A DNA stretch of 64,000 nucleotides from Circinella minor (GCA_016758965.1 JAEPRB010000032.1:186001-250000), one strand, 5' to 3'. Positions 14,001-26,801 are shown, numbered from the stretch's first letter. The notes: generated by a model from the sequence alone, not told the origin. Numbers and translations: made by a program.

Positions 14001-14365
14001 TGAATTTAAGATATTATTTGGCATTACATGATGAATCAAATGATTCAAATCAATTTAAAAGGGTAAATAGAAAAGAAGCACTTATCTATTGGTTTATGAC
14101 TATATGTCATGAATTAGCTCATAATTTTGTTGGTGATCATAATTCCGAACATGAATTCTATATGTCTTCTTTTGCTGAAGTATATCTTGAATCATTGATG
14201 CATTATCTTACTACTCTTACTACTACTTCCTCTTCTTCTTCTTCTCCTCCTTCTTCTAATAATAATAACTCTATTCCTACTATTACTCCACCTCCTACTT
14301 CTTTTCCTTCCACTAATAATAATAACTCTCCTTCTTCTTCTACAACCCAAGATCTTCTTCAATAA
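8079..14365 (+). CDS. DUF3684-type large protein: HSP90/sacsin-like ATPase with C-terminal HExxH
   Basis: Ten exons join in frame to about 1,806 residues: 8079-8148, 8265-8348, 8459-8626, 8739-8805, 8885-9062, 9174-10573, 10688-11009, 11095-12545, 12612-12789, 12863-14365. The N-terminus has a Bergerat (GHKL) ATP-binding fold: ELMQNADDA (residues about 46-54, catalytic Glu and Mg-binding Asn), then NNGIPF, and IGAFGVGFYSLFSV as the glycine-rich lid. This matches the fungal family PF12449 (DUF3684), related to sacsin. The middle is large and unassigned. Near the C-terminus, HELAH (about residues 1722-1726) is followed by NSEHEF, resembling a gluzincin zinc site. The tail is low-complexity Ser/Thr/Asn/Pro. 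Intron 3 appears to use a GC donor. The cellular role is not established in what I know; a chaperone-like or proteolytic role is inference. Confidence 0.9.
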
Positions 14366-14719
14366 TTTGTATAAATTGTGTATAATTCAAAAAATAAAGC
14401 AAACCAAAAAAAAAAAAAAAAGAAAAGAAACGTTGTCTTTTTTGTTTTCTGTCTTTTTTAATCATTTTTTTTTTTGTTGTTGTTGCTGTTGTTTGTTGTT
14501 GTATTTCGTTTTATTGATATGATTATGATTGTTTAAGTGTAAAAGGTTGAATTTTTATTTTTATTGATATATAATTTATTCGTTTGCCTTCTTTTCTTCT
14601 ACACGACGCTTGAAACTATTTTAAATCAATTTTTTTTTTATTATTATTAATGAATGCGGACACAATGAAATAAATGAAAAATTAAAAAAAGAAAAATAAA
14701 AAATTGAAAAATAAAAAAC
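14366..14719. other. Convergent 3' spacer
   Basis: This is the spacer between two convergent stop codons. It is A/T-rich, with a poly-A run at about 14405-14420 and a T-rich stretch, consistent with overlapping 3' ends. No gene is seen. Confidence 0.5.
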
Positions 14720-14966
14720 CTACTCATCATATTGACATTTTTCATATGAATGACGTTCGTTTTCACACTTCCAGGGCAAATAGAAAGTTTCACCGCGACA
14801 TTTGTTTAATTTAATAAGAAGATTAGCACAATAATCACGATATTCAATAGGAAGACGTGCCTTGGCCATAGCAGACTGTGAAGCAACTAAAAAAAAAATA
14901 TTATATTGGTTATTTTATATTTCAAATGTTTATAATTTAATTTTTTTTTTTTTTACCTTCGGTCAT
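14720..14966 (-). CDS. NDUFB7: NADH dehydrogenase (complex I) subunit NDUFB7/B18
   Basis: An accessory subunit of mitochondrial respiratory complex I on the intermembrane-space side. It has two coding exons: 14966-14957 (10 nt) and 14886-14720, giving 58 residues. The protein carries the CHCH twin Cx9C pattern: YRDYCANLLIKLNKC, then LPWKCENERHSYEKCQYDE, which is the family signature. Its length suits short fungal forms. The start was chosen because ATGACCGAAG joins in phase to the acceptor at 14888-14887. An upstream open stretch (15141-15085) could be read through a 5' intron and would add residues, but I do not favour it. Confidence 0.88.
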
Positions 14967-15244
14967 GTTTTTTTTTTTTTGTTTTTTCTAAAAAGCTATT
15001 GCTCCCTTGATAGAGTTGGATGTTATGTGTTGTGTCACAACATCCCAGGATGGTTCGCAAATAAATTTGGATAAAGAAGTCACTTACGAAAATTAAAATT
15101 TGAAAACCAGCAATTCCTGCATATTGTTGTTTTAATCCCATGGCTCACACCACTTTTTTTTCATATTTAATTGATCTTCTTCACTCCCTTTTTTTTTCTT
15201 TTCTTTTTCTTTTTTTCTTTTTTTTTCTTTTATTATTATTTATA

Positions 15245-15814
15245 ATGGCTTCTCGTGCACTTTTTAATTCACAATTGATACAAATTACAAAACGTCCTGG
15301 TGTTCGTTATACTTCACAGTTTGTTGCTCAACGTGAAGCTGTTAAACATCATGCTGCTGGTAATAACTTTTAATGGTTTTTAAAATATAAGAAAAAAAAA
15401 AAAAAAAAGTGAGCTGATAATTTGTTTTTAATATACGTAGAATCTGCTGAAACATGGAAAAAGATTTGTTTTTTCGTGTGTATTCCTACGTAAGTTTTTG
15501 TTTATTGTTATTATTTATATCAAGTTAATAATGTTTTAAATATATATATATATATAGTCTTTTAGCTTCTGGTGTTAATGCTTATAACCTTATGAAAGCT
15601 CATGAAAAACATCAAGCTGAACATCCTCATGAATGGGTTCAATATCCTTATATGAATTGGCGTGTCAAGGTAAAAAAAAAAAAAAAAAAAAAAAAATACG
15701 TTTATTAAACCATTTTATTGACTTTGTTTTATATAAAAATATATATAGGATTATTTTTGGGGAAAGAATTCACTCTTTTTTAATCCAAAAGTGAATCATT
15801 CTGCTGAAGACTAG
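15245..15814 (+). CDS. COX13: Cytochrome c oxidase subunit VIa (Cox13/COX6A)
   Basis: A nuclear-encoded subunit of mitochondrial complex IV in the inner membrane. Four exons (15245-15359, 15441-15489, 15558-15669, 15749-15814) encode 113 residues. The N-terminus is basic and suits a mitochondrial presequence. One membrane segment follows ETWKKICFFVCIPTLLASGVN's beginning at about residue 45. The family signature HPHEWVQYPYMNWRVK and the ending FFWG/LFFNP-type motif (DYFWGKNSLFFNP) are clear. It lies beside the complex I subunit gene NDUFB7, with the two genes facing away from each other. Confidence 0.95.
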
Positions 15815-15893
15815 TAAAAAAAGAATTATTATAATCTACTTTTTTTCCCTAACTTTTTTTTTTTTTTTTTTTTTTTGTTTTAATTTTTTTTAT

Positions 15894-17017
<1,124 letters not shown>

Positions 17018-17226
17018 TTTTACTTTTAGTTAAATATAAAAAGGAAATGTATTTCCCAAAGAATAGAAAAAAAAAAAGGGGGGGGGGTTGTTGTATAGAT
17101 AGATAGATAGAAAGAAAGAAAGAAGAATCCCAAAATACGTCACGCGTATATATATATAAAATATATATTTGTCGCGCCGTAAAAAAACACGCGTTTTTTA
17201 TTTTATAACTTTTTTTCACAAAAAAA
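17018..17226. promoter_or_regulatory. Divergent promoter with two MluI cell-cycle boxes
   Basis: ACGCGT occurs exactly at 17142-17147 and 17189-17194, and a GTCGCGCC element lies between them at 17171-17178. ACGCGT is the fungal MCB site bound by MBF (Mbp1/Swi6), which drives G1/S genes. A GATA/GAAA microsatellite (about 17095-17125) and a G-run lie on the CFIm25 side. The boxes are within 90 bases of the WD40 gene start. Confidence 0.6.
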
Positions 17227-18977
17227 ATGGTTGGAACAACAGCATTAAAAAGAAGACTTTCAGAAGTGAATGAAAATGAAGAACAACAAAATAATAAAAT
17301 AGCTAAAATGGATGATTCAAAAGAAGAACTTTCACGTAATGAACGTCAGGAACGAGTTTATAAAAATATGCGTTTACGTCGAATTATTAAAGAAAACCAT
17401 GGTAGTGATGTCAATCAATTGGGATTCTTTTTTAATAATAAAAATTTTTCTGCTCCTGTTGGTATTGATGTGAGAAAGACATTTGATAAACGTGGATCAG
17501 TACAACGTGAACAAACAGATACAAGTAATGTCTTGGCTACTGTGGGTGGTTGTCAGGTAAACTAAACTATGAGTATATATATATGTATATAAAAAGATAA
17601 AAGTTAATAATAATAATAATATATATATATTAGTTAAATGTATATGATAATGAACATTGTGGTGATCATTTGGATATAATGTCAAACTTTGATTTATCTT
17701 TATTACAAGATAAACAAGAAGATCCAGTACGACGGGTAATATATATATATATATATATATATAGTGATTATGAGAGTAGTAGTTTTATTAATTATAAAAT
17801 GTTTATATAATATAGGAATTACATACATTTTGTTGGCTTTATCGAGAAAATGATGCATGGCTTGCATTAGCTGGAACAGATGGATTAATTCATATTGTTA
17901 GTTTAGCTAATTCAAGAGAAATTAATATATTACATGGTCATACTAGTAAGTTTAATATTATTATTATAATAATAATAAGTGACGGACTGACTGATTGATT
18001 GATTAATTATTAATTATAAAATAGAAACGATTCATGATTTACAAACACATCCATCAAGTGATAATTATATTTTATCTACATCAAAAGATGGAACAGTTCG
18101 ATTATGGGATGTAGATGCTAAAAGATGTTTAGTTATCTTTGAAGCTGATGCAACGGTTACATGTTTTGATCAAACAGGTGAAAAGTTTATTTCTGGTAAT
18201 TCACGTGGTGAACTTCGTGAATGGATTATTCCAAAAGATATTATTCCAATTGAAAATGATGATGAACCTTTAATAATTACAAAAAAAGATTCAAAATTAT
18301 TTAAAAAATATAATGGTGATAATTATATTGGTAAGTATCTCTAGGAGATAGATTAATAGATATATATATATATATATATATATAAAGATACTCATTTATA
18401 AATTATATTTCATTGATTAATAGATTGTATACGATTTGCCAATGGAAATGTATTAACAAAATCAATTAATGGTCGTGTGGAATATTGGAATACAGAAACT
18501 GAAAAATTAATTCGATCATTTCGAGTAAGAACTACTGAAAACTTTTCAAGATTTGATGTTAGGTATTTTATATATAGGATATAAAAGATTGAATTAAAAA
18601 AAAAAAAAAAAAAAAGACTTATATATAAAAAAAAAAAAAAAAAAAAAAGTTTGGATGAATCATTTATTTGTGTAGGAAATAGTCAAGGATGTGTTTTTAT
18701 TTATAATATTCATACTGGTAAATTGGTAACTGAATTATCTCATCGAAGATCAACCAAGTCTGTAAGATGTTGCGTATTTACTCGTGATTGTCGGTAAGTA
18801 ATTATATTTATATGTATATATATATATAAATAGAGTGATAAACTAATAATAATAATAATATATAATATATAATATAGACAAGTTATATGTGCAGGAGAAG
18901 ATGGATTTATTTGGAGATATGATTATATTGATGATTTAACTCTTGAAGAATGGTCAAATTGGAAAAAAGCAGAATAA
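17227..18977 (+). CDS. EED/ESC-like WD40 repeat protein
   Basis: A beta-propeller protein of about 440 residues in about seven exons. After a charged N-terminus (about 60 residues) comes KENHGSDVNQLGFFF, then NVLATVGGCQLNVYD, LHTFCWLYRENDAWLALAG, a histidine-containing HGHTKTIHDLQTHP, ILSTSKDGTVRLWDV and a last blade GEDGFIWRYDY. The order KENHG / FN-like / ATVG / aCW-tYd / LAvAG resembles EED (Polycomb PRC2) more than generic WD40 proteins. LRWD1/ORCA has a related propeller and is the main alternative. The two MCB elements upstream suggest expression at G1/S (inference). One intron near 18565-18650 holds two long poly-A runs. Confidence 0.6.
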
Positions 18978-19052
18978 ATAAATTTTTTATGCACTTTTTT
19001 TTTTTTTTTTTTTTTTTTTTGTTCCACTGTTTTTTTTTATTATTATTGATTA

Positions 19053-21279
19053 ATGGATCCATCTCGAATAACTTATATACAAAGTAAAGAACGTAATGAA
19101 GAAACTTTATTACGAATACAACGACTTGGTAATATATATATATATAAATAATAAAACTTTTTTTTTTAAAAAAAAATAACGTGTTTATAATTGATTTGAA
19201 AATTGTTTTTATATTTTTAGAACAAGAGATTATAAAAGTACAACAAGAGATTCGTGACAAAAAAAAACGAGCAACATGTTTAAAAATATATTATAAACAA
19301 ACGGATCAACAAACACAACGTCAACATGCTTATCATGCTCTCATGTCACCACTTGATAATAATAAATCTTTACCATGGTTATTAAATAATGATTCACAAC
19401 AACAACAACAACAACAACAACGAAAACAATATAATGCTTTAACTTTAATTCAAGAATTATGTCAACAACAAATAAATCATGAAGCACCTAATCCAAAAGA
19501 TATTGAAACTTTACTTTCAATGACAACAAATACGAGTTCATTTTTTGATATGATAAAACAATATTTACGACGCCAACAACAACAACTTGATATATCAACG
19601 AATAAAAATAATGATCAACACTATATTGAAAAAGAAAGAAATGATTTAATAATAAAAACAATGAATGATATGAATAAAATATTAATAGATCAAACAAATG
19701 ATATTAAAAATATAAAAGAAGAATGTTATACATTAGAAACACGTATGAGTCAATTAGAACAAGAATTAAGAAAACGTATACGCAAACTTTATCCAGATAT
19801 TTCAGTACAATCCACTTTATTGTAGGTCCTTTTATTATTATTATTATTATTATTACCTTTGAATAATAGGACTAATTATATATTATAAAAAGAAAACGAA
19901 TATCTACAGAAGCAGAAAATCAAAATATGATTATACAAAGAAAAATAATTCAGGAACAAGCAAATGCTTTGCAGGTCAAAGCAATGACATTAAATATAAA
20001 AGAAAATGATAATAATGATAATGATATTAGTAGTAGTAATACTATTAATCATAAAATAAAATATACTGTGGATCAAGTAATACGAAAACAAAATCAAATA
20101 GCTCATTTAATGGCACTTGTACAAATGACACCATCTAAATTAGAAGAACAACGTGATAAGGTATTCTACTATTTTATATTTTATATTTTATATTTTATAT
20201 TTTATTTATTTATTTATTTATAATAAGATTATTAATTCTTTAAAAAGTTTCATCAAGAGGAAAGAATAAAACGACAAGAATTATTAAAACAATTACAAGA
20301 TGATTGTAATAAACTTCGTGGTAGTGTTCAACGTAAAATTGATGTATTTCATCGATTACCACTTTCTGTTGGAAGGTAACATATATAAAGTGTCATTTTT
20401 TTTTCCTTTTACTAAAAATCAATACTATTTATTATTATTAGTAATGATGCTATTAAAACAACAAAAGATAGTACTCGACTTGAACAAATTAAAGATTGTT
20501 TTCATCCTTATTTAAGACTGGTAAATTAAAAAGAGATAATATAAATCATTTAAAATAATATAAACTAATAATCTATATAATTACTAGTCAAGACAAGGTA
20601 TTATTGATCAATTAGGTCAAATACTTATACGAGGTAAATTTTATTATTATTATTATCATTGTTATTATTTATTAACAAAGAATATCTTTATATATTAGTC
20701 AATACATTGGCTATAAGTAATCCATCAGAAATACAATTAAGAGAAACATTAGAATCTTTTGCTACTAAATGGCAACAAGAACTTGATCAAGATAATATTT
20801 ATATTGAAGAATCTGGACCTCGAGAAGATGCTGTAGATTCTATTACAAAATTAGCAAATGCTTTAAAAAGTAATGTATCTTTTTGATATTCATTTCAATA
20901 TATTTTTATATACGAATAATGATGATAATAATAATTTAATTATTATTATTTTATATATATAGAACATAATGTAAAACGACAATCTGAATTTGTTATTAAA
21001 CAAGAAAAGTTATTGAGATCCAAATTAAATATACTTCAACAATCTAATAAAGAAGTTTTATCTATTATGGATGCAATTGAAGAAAGGTAAAATATATATA
21101 TATATATATATATATTTATTTATATAGATATGACTTATTTCATTTAATCACTAAATATATATACTATTAGACAATACATTGAGGAAGGAACAATAGGATT
21201 AGATTATACATATCAAGACAGAACATTACAAGAATGGATCTCCCTTCTCTCCAAGAATAATAATAATAATAATAACTAA
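19053..21279 (+). CDS. Coiled-coil protein of unknown function
   Basis: A multi-exon gene starting MDPSRITYIQSKERNEETLLR and ending in LQEWISLLSK plus a poly-Asn tail. Most of the product is predicted heptad-rich helix (for example residues in 19681-19815 and 20240-20340), with a short poly-Gln run at about 19397-19425. I do not recognise a domain. A cytoskeletal or kinetochore/augmin-type coiled coil would fit but nothing specific supports it. Introns at about 19826-19890, 20161-20246, 20376-20440, 20522-20587 and others carry TA-rich repeats. The start was chosen because the reading frame runs through the first splice junction at about 19127/19221. Confidence 0.65.
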
Positions 21280-22080
21280 TTAATTCATATTATTTATTTA
21301 TTTTTATCTGTTCTTAATGAGAATGACCATACTTATATACTTTTATAAATGCTAGTAAATTTTGAAAAGTTTAAACAATTCCAAAGAGTGATGGACGGGT
21401 TAGTTTTTGATATTTGTACTTTTTGACATAATGAGAAATCATTCCCCCCCCCTCTCAACGTTCCAAAGGTGGTGGAGTTGATAAGCTTTAACTTAAAATG
21501 GATGTGTACGTAAACTATAAGTTTCGGGTTGTTAAGAGGTAACTGAGGGGGGGGTGAAAAATAAAGTTACAATAATACCATCTAAAAAAAATAAAACAGC
21601 ATGACTACGTATTGATAATAGAATTCCTGTCATTGATCTTGATAGTTTAGAAACTAAATAGGAAAGATATTTCTAATTAAATTCTTAATGCATCAAGAAA
21701 TATCATTAATTATTTTACGTAAACCTTCTTTAGCCCAATAATTAGGTCCTTCCTGGAAGGTCCACCGAAGTTTGTATTCCTTTACTATTCTCGTAACCGA
21801 ATGTAATTATTATTAGTTATAATTATAACGAATAATTTTCTTTTTGTAGCAATGATGATAAACCAATTGTTTATCTTGATACCAGTAAATCTGTTGCGTG
21901 TGCTTTTTATTTTCATGTGATGGCGTTGTTCAATTTATAATACATTTTTATTACGTATGAATTACTCCCTTGATTGTTTGATACATATTACAAGGTCAAT
22001 ATCCTATTTTTATATTATTATTATTATTATACAACACATGAATAACACTTTTAGTTTTACACTTCAATATGCTGTAAACA
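21280..22080. other. Intergenic region; possible upstream remains of the oxygenase relic
   Basis: There is no convincing open frame. C8 at about 21444-21452 and G8 at about 21547-21554 form an odd pair of homopolymers about 100 bases apart. Some short peptide-like stretches near 21850-21950 may be earlier exons of the decayed oxygenase, but I cannot align them. Confidence 0.35.
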
Positions 22081-22510
22081 GGTCATGGATGCGACGACTA
22101 TTGTGTTGATTCTTGATTTTCTTGCTTGCGCATTGAAGATGCCCAATTGATATGTCCTGTCCATAGTGACCATGGCTTAATTACTTTAGTTAGACAAAAA
22201 AAAAATATTAAAGGTTTACAAGTTGATATTGATGATGTTTTGACTGATATCCCTCTTATACAAGATGCTATTTTACTGTATATACTTAAATGTAATACAC
22301 TAATTATATATAAGTTTTACTTATATATTCATTATTAGTTAATATTGGTGGTACTTTGGAAAACACTGGAGTGAAAATTTTCTTCTTTTTTGTTCAAGCT
22401 TAATCTAAAACAAAACTAGAACATATTCGTAGTCCATTAATACCTATTTTTAGTAATAATAACGTACACGCTCCTATATTAACAGTAGAAGGTTGTATGA
22501 CAGGATGATT
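22080..22510 (+). pseudogene. Decayed 2-oxoglutarate/Fe(II) oxygenase (isopenicillin-N-synthase type)
   Basis: The frame at about 22138-22290 reads CPVHSDHGLITLVRQ then GLQVDIDDVLTDIP and LIQDAILLYI. It continues after an intron-like gap at about 22339 with NIGGTLENTG, and near 22440-22490 with PIFSNNNVHAPILTVEG. These match the order HxD...TLL.Q...GLQV..W..VP...A...NIGDtLe.wTNG and P.F..P.fda in the family. The metal-binding His and Asp are present (HSD). The second His region (HRV) and most of the N-terminal half are missing, and stops interrupt the region, so it is scored as a relic. Confidence 0.6.
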
Positions 22511-23134
22511 CACTTTGTCTTTGAAAAGCATCGTACAGTGATATTTATATATTTACATTGACTACGTACGTACAGCTGTTATCAAATAAATTTCCTCTCA
22601 TATATCCCTCTACTCTAATAACATGAAATGTTTACAAAATCCATGTTATTATTTTTTCAATTGAGATGGCTTCCAGTGAATGACTTTGATATTCAATTAT
22701 AAAGGCTTTTTCTAATCTCGGAAATATGTCTTACGTATATCTGAACATCTTTTGTTAATCGATTTTATACTACAAAAGAATAGGATTGACAACCGAAACA
22801 TTTATATTATTCATCTCAAACCATTCGTTTTTATTATCATGATAATTCATGTTATTTTCATGAATAAAAAAAAAAAAAAAACTTTACATTATAAAAGCAA
22901 CTAACTGTCTTCAAAAAATATAGATGACAAAACATTTAATAATCAAAGTGTGGGGAAATTAGTGTTTGCTTACATATCAAAAACATCTCCGTACACAAAA
23001 AAAAGGTCGGTGATTGGTGAAACATTATCCGAAATGACTGATTTGATTTTTTTTTTATTACCAAGCGCGTGGAAGATGATAAATAATATTACTTTTCCTT
23101 TTTTTTTAATTTTAAAAAGTAAACATATTAAACA
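22511..23134. other. Intergenic region, promoter of lumazine synthase
   Basis: No gene seen. A poly-A run lies at about 22866-22881. T-rich sequence precedes the RIB4 start. Confidence 0.5.
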
Positions 23135-23844
23135 ATGAGTGAAAAAACTTTTGAAAAAGGTGTTTCTGATCCCACTCAAAAACTTGATGGTTCCGGTCTT
23201 CGTATTTGCATCGTTCATACTCGTTGGAATTATGCTCTTGTCGAAAACATGTACAAGAGTGTTTATGAAACTTTGATTAACAAGTATGGTGTTTTGCCCG
23301 AAAACATCTTTACGGTAAATATTGTTTTTTTTTTTTTTTTTTTTTTTTTTTTAGTTAAATGTGTATAAATTGTTACAATGGTTTTTTTTTTGAAGAAGAA
23401 GAAGAAGAAGAAATAATCTAATAAACGAAAATGGTCATTTAGGATACTGTCTCTGGTTCTTATGAACTTCCTATGGCAGCCAAACAATTAATTGACGCGT
23501 CCAAGGCTCAAGCTTCAGCTACTGCAAGTGACTTACTTGGATCACCTGCACTTGCTAACAAGGAAAAATCAAATAAAAAGACAGGACCTTTTGATGCTGT
23601 TATTTGCTTGGGTATCGTTATTAAAGGAGGAACTGCACATTTTGAATATATTTGTGATGCTGTCACTCATGGTATTATGCGTGTACAATTGGATACTGGT
23701 ATACCCGTTATTTTTGGTGTATTGACTTGTTATAATGATGAACAAGCTATTGCAAGATCTAGTACAGAAGAAGGTTTCCATCACTCAGAAGAATGGGCTG
23801 CCGCTGCTGTTGAATCAGCTCTTCGAACAAACCGCAAGTTGTAA
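23135..23844 (+). CDS. RIB4: 6,7-dimethyl-8-ribityllumazine synthase
   Basis: Catalyses the penultimate step of riboflavin synthesis, condensing 5-amino-6-ribitylaminouracil with 3,4-dihydroxy-2-butanone 4-phosphate in the cytosol. Two exons, 23135-23314 and 23443-23844, give 193 residues. Landmarks: [17 protein letters not shown] (substrate loop with Trp), the [11 protein letters not shown] motif spanning the second exon start, [21 protein letters not shown] (catalytic His region), [19 protein letters not shown], and [14 protein letters not shown]. There is a 20-residue linker insertion at about 80-105, as in other fungal forms. It is an intact essential gene placed among accessory genes and relics. 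Confidence 0.97.
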
Positions 23845-23949
23845 ATTATTTTATTATTCATTTGCTATTAACATTTTCTTGTATTTTGTTAATTATATAG
23901 ATTGAATGTATATATCACTATCAAACACTATTTATTAAAAATAAAATAT

Positions 23950-24868
23950 ATATTCCTTTATATGGTGTCAAAAAAAATTACTATACAATTTCGGATATAA
24001 CTGTATTTCAAGTTAATCTCTGAGAATGACACTTCTTTGTCCACCTTTAATCTAACTCTTTCCAACATATCAGCTGTCGTATTGACGTATGAATATTCTA
24101 TATCTGAAATAGATTTATTCAAAAATTGATAAAGTGGGTCCCATTCTTCACCAAGTCCTGATACGAGTAATTTTTCTTTAGGTACAATCTTTTTGATCCA
24201 TTCAATATGTTCAAGGTCAATCATTTCTTATTCTTATACATACTTTTATTTTTATGAATACCATCTAAAACAATACGCTATGCCATACGTTTCTTTGGTT
24301 GTTAGACCATATTATATTGCACTCGGTCGAGAAATAAAGTATTTGTCAAGGACTTGTTCTATATAAATGTATATTTTTATTTTAAATTCTCGTGATTATC
24401 CTATTATTCATCATTCAATCCATGTAATTATAAAAGTTTATTTTATATAATTACCAACTATTAGGGTGTCGGACCGTTAATATTACTTTTGTATCTGAAT
24501 ACTTTTTCATCAAAGGTACAACAAAAGTACATGTTGGTCAATCCAAACCATCATCAAATGCTTTTGTAAATATTCCTGCACGTCCACCCGCTTCATTGAA
24601 GGTGTGTCTTATATCTAAGATATATAATATACGTTTTGCTTATTTAGTTAAAAAACGATAAACTAATATTCAAGTTATCCAATGAATATTTACTCGAGAA
24701 TATCTAATGCATCACATAAACTACCCATGCCTGTTCAAACAAAGAAGAAAAGCATTGTATAAAATAGATACTTACAAGTATCTCGTTTTTTTCCTTACCC
24801 AACTAAATATGAATATATCAACTCACCTGCTCTTCCCATCCCGGCGCCAATAATTTTAAAGATGTCAT
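23950..24868 (-). pseudogene. Decayed sulfotransferase-like gene, copy 3
   Basis: Parts matching the intact copy at 33284-34301 lie in order on the minus strand: a start and P-loop region (24868-24825), FNEAGGRAGIF (about 24600), VPLMKKYSDTKVILTVR (about 24490-24540) and GLGEEWDPLYQFLN with VNTTADM (about 24060-24160). Lesions: one base lost just after the start, shifting the IIGAGMGR segment out of frame; TGG to TGA at the conserved DW position (about 24541); stops and frame changes in 24240-24400. The upstream flank also resembles that of copy 2 (around 24880-24980 against 34320-34445). The frame may still yield a short peptide of 88 residues but not a working enzyme. Confidence 0.78.
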
Positions 24869-25046
24869 GATTTTTTACTACGTATGGATATTTTAATTCA
24901 AGTAACAAAAAAAAAAAAATCAAAATGGTTACGTTAGCATATATTAACGTTATTGCGGGAGAAAAGGAAAGCAAGACTCAGCATCCACTTTAAAAACTTA
25001 TATATTGAATGGAAAATATATACTCCACCTAATATGTAATAGTAAA

Positions 25047-25077
<31 letters not shown>

Positions 25078-25486
25078 GCAATAGTATAGAACAATACGCC
25101 TTAAAGATAACAAAATGGACGAACTTATATAAGCTCTTCACTACCAACTTACTGAAGGTTGTTCCTTAACCCATTTCATTCAATACATCATCCTTTATAT
25201 AATCTTATGCTATTTTGAAAAAGGAAAAAAAAAAGATCAATTCTATTTTTGGTGAGGAAGTTTGACACCATCATTGTTTTTTTCTCAACTTTAAAGTTTT
25301 AGACACAGCATAAAAAATTAATGTAAAAACACATGGTCGTGCAGCAGATGAGGGCCGATTTTAAACTACTAAATATGCAAGACCCATGCTTATGCATGTA
25401 ATTACTGCTTATAATGCAACTTTTTTTTTCTTTATTCCTTTTTCTCTTTTCCTATTTTATTTTTATTTTTTTTGAAGAATCAGGGT
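24869..25486. other. Divergent spacer between relic and ligase gene
   Basis: This contains the duplicated sulfotransferase promoter flank (to about 24985), a poly-T run of about 27 bases at about 25052-25078 and the T-rich leader of the ligase. No gene seen. Confidence 0.5.
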
Positions 25487-26770
25487 ATGATGGTCACTCC
25501 AGGAACCAATTTCAACTACAACGATTACAAATCACTTTTACACGTATTTGAAACTGCAGTAAACAATCACCATGATAAACTATTTATTCGTTATGAAATA
25601 CCTAACAGCGAAAATGAATTCAAGACATTGACATATGGACAAGTGAATAAAATTGTTACTCAACTTGCAAGTCATTGGAGAACCATGATTGACCAATCTG
25701 GCGTCGACCCACAGCAACAAAAACAATCCACTGTTACTATCATTAGTGAAAAATCAATACGCAGTATAATCACACTCTTAGCCGTAATAAAACTTGAAAT
25801 GCCGTTCTTCTCCTTATCAACGAGCGAAACTGAAGTTGTTACCGCTCATTTTATTAAAGGTACAAACACGGCCTATGTAATTGCGTCCGAAAAGCATCAT
25901 GAAAAAATACAAAAATGTATAGATGCTATACATGAATCATCACCCTCAGTCTCCAACAACATACAAATTTGGAATGAGCTCGATATAGACGAATATTTGA
26001 TCAATACAACAGTCGCTTCTGATAATAATAATCTACCTATGGATAGACCATTTATATGTGGAAATCCCAACAATGATAAGAATGTTTCCTCACCTTCCAC
26101 ACAACGACAACGTGAAAAATATGAGCTTGGTCCAAAAGATACTGCGTTTTATATGCACACTTCTGGATCAACCGCACTTCCTAAAATTATTCCACGAGAT
26201 GCTCGATCAATCTTGTACGCAATAAAGGAGACATTAATAAAATCGATTCAACAAGCAGATTGTCCCGATGTAATTATGAAATCTGAAGATGTGGTAATAT
26301 TACCATCTGCCACGATTCCAGGACCTAGTCAAAGTAAGAATACATCAACATAATACGTATCTTGTTGCTCTTTTTTTTTTTTTTAAAAAAAAAAACACCT
26401 AACCAATATTTACATTGAATATCCTTTAGTCTTTTTAATAGTTACTTTGTTGATGGGCTCAAGTGTTGTAGTACTTGATCAATGTAATGTCAAATCTTCT
26501 GATTTACTTTTTATTGCAGAGAAATATAAAGCAACACTCATGTTATCTTCACCCATTACTCTTGAACATTTGGCCGAACATTTAAAGAAGCAAGATGAAA
26601 ACAAGTCGTCAACTTTTGACAAAAGTACATATCAACAAGAAGAAACAATGTTACAAACATTACAGCGCGTGAAATTTTGCTTCTCTTATGGAGCACCACT
26701 TAGAAGATCTGTTGGCAACTTTTTACGATCAAAAGGTTTAAATGTACAAAATCTATATGGATCATCAGGT

Positions 26771-26801
<31 letters not shown>

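Noticed and set aside
15085..15141. Separate minus-strand gene starting MGLKQQYAGIAGFQ
   Set aside because: It is 18 codons before a donor site and has no recognisable continuation; better explained as 5' leader of NDUFB7.
17095..17125. GATA-factor cluster (GATA repeats near CFIm25)
   Set aside because: It is part of a simple GATA/GAAA microsatellite of a type common through the window.
21444..21554. C8 and G8 runs as a structured regulatory element
   Set aside because: They could pair, but the loop would be about 95 bases and no other element supports a function.
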